From contig OY752141.1 in the NCBI GenBank assembly GCA_963573315.1, forward strand, positions 2,108,001-2,172,000: 64,000 nucleotides of DNA, read 5' to 3'. Positions 57,543-64,000 of this stretch are shown one piece after another. The first letter of the stretch is position 1. The number at the start of each line of letters is the position of its first letter. The notes beneath the pieces were generated by a model. It did not search any database and had not been told where the DNA came from. It saw nothing but the letters and a program-made list of their open reading frames with translations. The stretch is from Entomortierella parvispora. Its lineage: Eukaryota; Mortierellomycota; Mortierellomycetes; Mortierellales; Mortierellaceae. Both the position numbers and the translations under genes were made by a program.

Positions 57543-58886
57543 TTAGAACTTGAAGACCTGGTCAGGGAGCTTGGAGACGGCGTTGGTCTTTTCGTAACCG
57601 AGATCCTGGGTGATCTTGGTCATGGCCGAGATCATGGGAGGAGGACCGCAGAGGAGAACCTTGATGTCAGCAGCAGGGGCGGGCATGTGCTTCTTGATCA
57701 TGTCAGCGTTCACAAAGCCGACGCCACCGGTCCATCCCTCGGGGGCATTGTTAAGAACATAGTAGACCTGGAACTGGGGATGCTTCTTGGAGAGCAAGTC
57801 CAGCTCGGCCTTCAACAAGATGTCCTCATGGTTAACGTTAGCAAAGATGAAGTTGACCTTGGTCTTGTCCTCGGGGTTCTTCACAATGGCACGGATGATC
57901 TGTTTGACGTAAAAGACACCAGTTAATACGTGTTGCATTGAAAAAATATATTTATAATTTTCAAACCGAGATTACTGTACCTGAAGCATGGGGGTAAGTC
58001 CGGTTCCTCCAGCAATCATACCGATCTCACGGCACATGTTAGGAGTGTAGTTGAACTGACCCTTGGGTCCACGAGCATTGATAGTATCGCCAATAGCGAG
58101 TTCGCTAAACATCTTGGAGATGTTTCCCTGGGGGTAAGACTATGAGAAACCGGGACGGAGGTGCGAGTCAGTTCACAATTGCTCGAAACCTCACAAAGGA
58201 CAGCCGAGTGGCTTGCAAGGACTTTTCTTGTGTCAGTCTCCTTGAATCGGATAAGCCAACGTACCTTGATGCAAAGAACAAAGTGTCCGATATCATCGCT
58301 GCTGCTGGTAGGGGTGTAGCTGCGAGAGATCTCCTTTCCGTTGATGTTGGCCATAATGGAGACGTGCTGACCAATGGGCAAGTTCAAGACATCATCCTTG
58401 TTAGGAAGATCAAACTTGTACCTAGATTTTGACCGAATCAAAAGTGATGAGGTATGAGTAGGAGGAAAAACAAGACAAATTGCCGATCCCTGGTTATTCC
58501 TTGCATCTTGGCTTACATGGCAGTGTTGGGGCTGCACACAACCTTGTCCACCAAAGTGAACTTGCGGTACTCCTTGGGATCCAAAGGAGGAACTACATTG
58601 AACAAAGTACAGGAAAGTAGGGATTCTTAGATCAGGCTGCAATGTCAAGACTACAAACAAAATGTAGTCAAGCGGGAAGCGATCACGATCGTCCCTAAGT
58701 GCATGTAGACACAAAAAAAGTTCTGGGGAAAAGCTTACGTCTGACAGCGTCCTTCTTGAACAGAATTCGAGCCCAAGTGGCGGCCACACCAGCGACGACG
58801 AAAGGGACCGAGGAAGCGTCGATCAGGTAGGCACCAACGAGGATGATGCCCGAGGCGGCAGCCATGGCAGGGTTGGAGAGAGTCAT
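57543..58886 (-). CDS. CBR1: NADH-cytochrome b5 reductase
   Basis: Five exons (58886-58739, 58592-58517, 58421-58265, 58127-57981, 57899-57543) give 294 aa. An FAD enzyme moving electrons from NADH to cytochrome b5 for sterol and fatty-acid desaturation. An N-terminal hydrophobic anchor ([20 protein letters not shown]) is followed by [11 protein letters not shown], the FAD motif [10 protein letters not shown] (RxYT) with [29 protein letters not shown], the NADH-binding [16 protein letters not shown] and [12 protein letters not shown]. The end PDQVFKF (family FxF) is intact. CBR1 (ER/outer mitochondrial membrane) or MCR1 location cannot be settled; the short anchor without a long presequence favours CBR1. 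Confidence 0.93.
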
Positions 58887-59315
58887 GATGAATGAGGGAT
58901 GGAGGAGGCGACGGAGAAGGGTGATGGGGGAAAGAAGAAGGAAAGAGGGGAGAAAAGAAGCTGAGTGACAAAAAAAGGCACACCCGCTCACTGAACAGGC
59001 CACTCCCGGCTTGGTCCTGGACACAGAGCGGTAAAAAGGTGTCAGATCGCCACATGAAAAAAAAAAAAAAAATCAAAATTGGATTGCATTGGTGACATTT
59101 CGGCTTTGTCACCCTGAAGATACGGAAACTCCTTTCATTGAAAGACGTGACCAAACTACAGCACAGCATACGACCTATTCCTATACAATGTTCACATGGA
59201 CGTTCTGTTGCTTCCTGTTGACCTTGGCATATTCTTGTTCTCCAATGGGCCGTCTTTGGCTCGAACAATACAATTGGCATAGAAAACGCTCAAAACGGTG
59301 TTCATTTCTCGCTAC

Positions 59316-59951
59316 TCAGCACGCAACCCTGCTAGATGTCCGCACTGGCTCTCCAGTCCTCCAGTCTGGCGCAATGACTCCAGCTTTGCGAAGCGTTAGG
59401 ACGACTTGCTCGTACGTTTCCTCGTAAATATCGAATCGGCCGAAACCCACCATCTTGTCGCAAAGCGATGTCATCTCCTGCAAGGATTGCTTCTTGGCAT
59501 TCCGCTCTGCAGGTGTAGTAGAAAAAGGCTCGCGAAAGGGCTGAACACAACTCAGCTTTCGACAGCAACGATCGCTCGCTGTCTTGAATTCCCCCAGCCG
59601 TTGCATCGTGGTAAAAACTGACTCGTTCGGCCTTACAATGTTGATAATGGCAATGTAGACATCTGTCTCCGTCTCCATCTCCGGCTTGTCCTTTCGGCAT
59701 TTATTACCGCCTTGTGGTCCTGTGTCTCTGTCTTGATCAATGTTGGCAGCTGGGTTTAACTGATGGTCCGCACCATCGCAAGAAGACTTTCTGCGAGATC
59801 TCTCTGGTTCATCCAAGCCAACGAACTCGAAGGAAGCGCGGGGCAAGTTCTTGCCGTCAGCAAGACGAATACGCTTGGATGCGGGTGTCTCAGATACCGA
59901 TAGACTTAGAGTATCCTCAGCAGATTGCTCGATGGCAGAAACAGATGTCAT
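59316..59951 (-). CDS. Unrecognised 211-aa protein
   Basis: A single open frame starting MTSVSAIEQSAEDTL. The first about 90 residues are polar and low in structure, with KRIRLADGKNLPRASFEFVG and RSRRKSS as basic patches. The second half looks folded: DVYIAIINIVRPNESVFTTM, QSLQEMTSLCDKMVGFGRFD, IYEETYEQVVLTLRKAGVIA. The frame is open upstream to 60095, but the ATG at 59951 begins the plausible sequence. I recognise no family. It is convergent with nothing; its 3' side faces the cytochrome b5 reductase promoter. Confidence 0.5.
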   Translation of the reverse strand: MTSVSAIEQSAEDTLSLSVSETPASKRIRLADGKNLPRASFEFVGLDEPERSRRKSSCDGADHQLNPAANIDQDRDTGPQGGNKCRKDKPEMETETDVYIAIINIVRPNESVFTTMQRLGEFKTASDRCCRKLSCVQPFREPFSTTPAERNAKKQSLQEMTSLCDKMVGFGRFDIYEETYEQVVLTLRKAGVIAPDWRTGEPVRTSSRVAC

Positions 59952-60679
59952 TGATGTGGAACAAGAATGAGGGAAAATGAGATGTCGATGCCCCCCCCTG
60001 AGCAACAACTTTCTTGTCTGTATTCCCGCGACACGGCGAGGGCGAAGCTTGCAGACTCCAGCCTCAGGGAAAATTAAGGGGCCAGTTGGCAGCAAGTCAT
60101 TGAAAGCGGTGCTGCGATGTATGTAAAAAAGTAGAGGAGGCGGAGGAAGTGGGCGATCGTAGGAGGCCGAAGGCAGGACAGAAGAGAAAGGGGACAGATA
60201 CCATCCTCATTGCTGACGCAAATACTTTATTAGTAGTCATCGCGTTCGTAACCTTTGCAGTTCCTTCAAAGTTCACTATCTTTCATAGAACAGCGGGTCA
60301 AGATTGAAGCGAAACGTGCTGCGGGAAGCTCATTCAGTACCCCTGGGCAGATCCAGTGACTGGCTCTCGCGGGGGCATTCGGGGGCCCTTTAATGGTGCG
60401 CAAGCACAACCAATCACAGCACAGCAGTAACCTTAATGGAGTCAGACCCACTTTTTGTACGGTACCATGGGGGACATACCTCGACAAGTATAAAAGACCG
60501 GTCGATTCGCGCATCGGTCCCTTTTCGTTTTTTTGTTTCTTTCTTCCTGTTCTGTTGTTCTGTTCTTGTTCTCGTCTTGTTCTTCTTGTTGTTCTTGTCT
60601 TTTGTAAACTACCACTTCTCCCTCCCTTGTACCACCACCTTCTTGCCTCCACTCCACTCCCCCTCTTTACTCTCCCACG
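59952..60679. other. Divergent upstream region before ISN1
   Basis: About 730 bp with no recognised gene. A TATA-like TATAAAAG at 60489-60496, roughly 190 bp before the ISN1 ATG, and a pyrimidine-rich leader from about 60520 suggest the ISN1 core promoter and 5' UTR. Confidence 0.5.
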
Positions 60680-62621
60680 ATGACTTCTTCTTACAGGGTA
60701 AGGCTGCTGACCTGCAATCTCTCCTGGACCCAATATTCGTCTATCTTGACTTCAAACTAACGTCTACAAACCTATTCCTCTTAGATTAACTACCAATTGC
60801 GTGCCCATGTAAGTCAATGTTCCCGTTCTTACATCTCAAAATGACATCATGATTGCCTAATGCTCACCACATCATTTACATTCTTTTCTCTTCAGAAACG
60901 CGACCCTCTTATCGAGTTCATCAAAGGTCTGCTTCTTACCCCGTTCATCCTTCATGCCAAGCCTCGCAAGCCTGTCTTGAACTCTCCTGTCGGCGGTGGC
61001 TCCGATCTGCCAGAGGAAAGAAACGATTATCAGGAGGAGGAGAAACCTATGGTCGATGCCAACCTTCAACGTTATCTCGAAATTATGAAGTCAGTCGAAG
61101 TCATGATTGAAGAACACCGACGCAAGGCTCTCAAGGGCGTCCCTGAGCATTCGCGTCTCCACCGCATCGTACCCTCGGTCGCGACTTTCTTCACTCCATT
61201 GCCCTTGGAGGCAGCATTCTTGGATGCGAATGCCAAACACTCAATTGCAGCTCGGCGGTTCGTCCCTCCCAGTTTCAACGATATCCGAAGGTAAGCAAAG
61301 AATGACAGCCACGGGATCAAAACTTGTTGTTCTGTGATACCAACATGAAGATATGTGATAAGGTGGGAAATATTTCCCGAGACGCAGTTTTTTAGCGATA
61401 AACTAACTTAAGATTTTTTTGCACCCCCTTGCACGACTTTGTTACTTCCAGGATCCTCAACACGGCTCAAGTCATGGCGATCGCTCCCACGATCAACCTG
61501 ATTACATTGTAAGTTGAATCACCAAGATCTTTCAGCCGTCACCACTATATTCAGTCTTCTAACTTTCTAACTTACCTCACCAATCCATAGCGACGGAGAC
61601 ATGACCCTCTATGACGACGGCACATCCTTCACTGACAACTCACCCCTGATCCCCCTTTTGATCACCCTGATGCGTGCTGGTCTCCGCGTTGCGATTGTGA
61701 CTGCAGCAGGTTACCCTGGTGACGCAAGCAAGTACGAAGAGCGTCTTGCGGGCCTCCTTCGTAACTTTGAGAACTTCAAGTTGTCCGAGAAGCTGCTTGA
61801 AAGATTCTATGTTCTCGGAGGCGAGTGTAACTACCTCTTCCGCTGCGGTTGGAAACAAACTGAAACTGGCACGTCCGTTGTTGGCTTGACCTATATTGAG
61901 CCTGAGTAAGAATTGAAAGACGGGATTTATTGATGTTTGCTTTTTGAACTATCACTCTATGTCCGAGTAGCTAATTCCCCTCCAATTGACCTTCTAGAGC
62001 GTATCAACCTGCTGACATGCTCTCTTGGAAACATGAGGCAATCCAGGAACTCTTGGATGTCGCAGAGGAAAACTTGAAGCGCAGTGTGGCAGCCATGAAC
62101 TTGAAGGCGGTGATCCTGCGCAAGTCTCGCGCTGTTGGAATTGTACCCATCAACAACGGCAAGATCGCACGCGAGCAATTGGACGAGTGCGTTCTTTCGA
62201 CTCAACAGCGCTTGCTCGAATACCAGCAGATGTCTGGACCCTCCAAGATTGCTATTCCATTCTGTGTCTTCAACGGTGGAAACGATGTCTTTGTTGATAT
62301 GTAAGTTGCGGAGTGCTGAATTTAATGGATATTAATGAATGAAGAATTTTGTTCGTGCACTATTTCTTACAAGACTATTATACATCTTTTTTTTTTAAAA
62401 AAAACAGTGGTAACAAGCTGATTGGAGTCCAGGTTCTTCAGACCTACCTTGGAGCCGCACCGGATGCCACTGTCCATGTTGGCGATCAGTTCTTGTCGAC
62501 CGGCAACGACTTTGCGACTCGCTCTAGCTGCTGCACCCTCTGGATCGTCAACCCTGAAGAGACGCAGGACGTATTGAAGGAGTTGACGCCTCTCTTGAAG
62601 TTCCCCACCGAGGATGAATGA
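60680..62621 (+). CDS. ISN1: IMP-specific 5'-nucleotidase
   Basis: Seven exons (60680-60697, 60785-60808, 60896-61290, 61452-61508, 61591-61905, 61998-62300, 62408-62621) give 441 aa; yeast Isn1 has 450. It dephosphorylates IMP to inosine in purine turnover and is largely restricted to fungi and some protists. The HAD-type catalytic motif is TFDGDMTLYDDG (DxDxT). Also seen: INYQLRAHKRDPLIEFIKGL at the N-terminus, FFTPLPLEAAFLDANAKHS, VAIVTAAGYPGDASKYEERL, YVLGGECNYLFRC and VHVGDQFLSTGNDFATRS near the end. The first two coding exons are tiny (18 and 24 nt). Confidence 0.95.
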
Positions 62622-62889
62622 GTTACAAGTCTTCGTTTTGTCGGTCACTTGAAATAGAATAGAAAATAATAAAATATAAGCAACCACGAATCGATACATA
62701 GATGTAACACATTCGTGTGCAGTGTGGCACCTCTCCCCCCGTTTGTTCCTTTGACGCTATCCTCAGTCCTACCAACACGGTTGGCCCAGCGTGTACTCAC
62801 TCACTCCTTCCGTCCATCTTTTCCTCTTCCTTCACCTCATCTCAAACACACTGTCACTCCTGTCTATCAAGGAAAACGTAAAAAGCGGT

Positions 62890-63072
62890 ATGCCCATGCG
62901 ATCAAAGACGCTGCTCCTATTGGGAGCAGCCATCTTCGTGATGGCGTCAATTAGCCCTCTTCAAGTCGACGCCAAGCTCTTCCATCACGAGCGCCATGCG
63001 ATGCTCCAGATTGCCAAGGATGGAGAACCCCTCAATGAGGCGACTGTGGTGCCTGTCTTCACAAGGCCATGA
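62890..63072 (+). CDS. Small secreted peptide, 60 aa
   Basis: The frame encodes a signal peptide (MPMRSKTLLLLGAAIFVMAS) and a short mature part with no cysteines, ending VVPVFTRP. It sits alone after ISN1. A second short frame directly downstream (63088-63285, charged, DTKKIERERKEIWKAVHEGF) could be a further exon if an unseen intron joins them, giving a larger secreted or membrane protein. No family recognised. Confidence 0.35.
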   Translation: MPMRSKTLLLLGAAIFVMASISPLQVDAKLFHHERHAMLQIAKDGEPLNEATVVPVFTRP

Positions 63073-63830
63073 AGAATCATTTCCCTCATGCTTATCTACG
63101 ATACTAAAAAAATTGAGAGGGAGAGAAAGGAGATCTGGAAGGCTGTGCACGAAGGTTTTAGTGTACCCGATATGGATCGGATCCGCAAGATGGCCGATCT
63201 GCAGCAAAGAAAGTCGACGCAGAAAAGAAGGACAGGCAGTGCAGGGATGAGTTGTAAAGAAGAGCTCCTATACCGAACCCACTGAACCAACCAAGTTCTG
63301 TGCAGCATATATCTACCCACATTTCTTACACAATCTCCTGCATATACTTCTACCCTGCAGCTTTCAAACGTCAAAGCGTCTCGATAACCTGCTCGGGTAC
63401 GCGTCGCGCAGCAATTCTGAGTGCAATTTATGACGACTTTTCACCCGTCCGCATGCCAGAGAAAGCCAACTTTCCGTAATAAACGCTGGAGCTATGGGAG
63501 ACTAGATCACCACATATAATACCTTTCTCGCAGGTAACAAGATGCCTCTCGTGTTTTATCATTCATTGGTGTTGACCTCAGTGCCTTTCTGGAACTCTGA
63601 AAAAAAAAATGACTGTGAAAAAAGCACGGGATTTTTTTTATTTTTATTTTTGGTGAGACGTGAGACGCGACGCGCGATTTTTTTTTTTTTTTTTTTATTC
63701 TGCATCTCATGCACCCTGGACTTGTCTCTCCCTCCAGATCTATTGACACTGTCTACAGTTCTTCATTCTTAATCTCCCCGCTCTTCCCCACTTTTCCCCA
63801 CGTCAGACATTATCCCCACAGATCTGCATA
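63073..63830. other. Spacer with poly-T tracts before the terminal gene
   Basis: Apart from the short frame at 63088-63285 nothing gene-like is visible. A and T homopolymers (63601-63608, 63679-63697) and a C/T-rich leader from about 63710 precede the gene at 63831. Confidence 0.4.
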
Positions 63831-64000
63831 ATGATGCTTCAACAACCTCGAAGGCGTCTGCTCTCGTTGTCCACCGCCCTCACCCTGCTCTTCTTGGCGT
63901 TGCCGACTACCAATTATCCCCAGTACGACGTATCGGTATCAGGAAGGCATGCACAGAGAGGCGGAGGCGGAATGGTGTCTGCAACCCCGGCCTCGACAAA
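63831..64000 (+). CDS. Start of a secreted protein, cut by the window end
   Basis: The ATG at 63831 opens a frame running past 64000. Residues 1-27 look like a signal peptide (basic MMLQQPRRR, then LSLSTALTLLFLALP), followed by a Gly-rich start of the mature chain. Too little is present to name it. Confidence 0.45.
   Translation, partial: MMLQQPRRRLLSLSTALTLLFLALPTTNYPQYDVSVSGRHAQRGGGGMVSATPAST

Overview
This is nuclear DNA of a fungus, most likely an early-diverging one (Mucoromycota or Mortierellomycotina-like; inferred, not proven). Almost every gene has several short GT-AG introns with TTAAC/CTAAC-like branch sites. Pyrimidine-rich leaders are common. The gene set is fungal (IMP-specific 5'-nucleotidase, Nma111, fungal-type NADH-cytochrome b5 reductase), yet it also contains genes that yeasts lack: Integrator subunit 1, MEIOB, TRAP-alpha, TMEM230, RNPS1 and ceramide glucosyltransferase. 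I see no bacterial, viral, CRISPR, rRNA or tRNA features. I rebuilt gene models by hand from splice sites, phase and family homology. In most, the exon lengths sum to a multiple of three.

Layout. 0.6-3.8 kb: ceramide glucosyltransferase. 4.1-8.9 kb: a decayed island holding a broken tandem-GTPase gene and a broken berberine-bridge-type oxidoreductase, with a 30-bp direct repeat on each side of the latter. 9-13 kb: NAA30 (NatC), a TMEM230 protein and eIF3m. 13.4-19.9 kb: ribosomal protein eS30 divergent from an INTS1 homologue. 20.2-23.9 kb: two unrecognised proteins. 24.1-26.6 kb: a C9orf85-like (DUF2039) protein and ribosomal protein eL20, the latter divergent from MEIOB (26.8-29.3 kb). 29.4-36.6 kb: exosome RRP46, APC11, TRAP-alpha and shugoshin. 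36.7-41.4 kb: DPH5, Pelota/Dom34, then divergent RNPS1. 43.4-47.98 kb: bHLH factor, mitochondrial rhomboid protease, poly-Asp secreted protein. 48.1-58.9 kb: NSA1/WDR74, NAC-beta, Nma111, a TPR protein resembling C8orf76, and cytochrome b5 reductase. 59.3-64 kb: an unknown protein, ISN1, a small secreted peptide and the start of another secreted protein.

How the genes relate. Many serve translation and its control: eS30, eL20, eIF3m, NAC-beta, NSA1, DPH5, Pelota, NAA30 and TRAP-alpha. A second group concerns meiosis and chromosome segregation: MEIOB, APC11 and shugoshin, all within 10 kb. A third handles nuclear RNA: INTS1, RRP46 and RNPS1. They are ordinary monocistronic genes, often in divergent pairs sharing short promoters. 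The eS30 and eL20 promoters carry an identical 11-bp palindrome-like element containing the Cbf1-type core GTCACATG, and the window also encodes a bHLH factor of the class that binds such sites.
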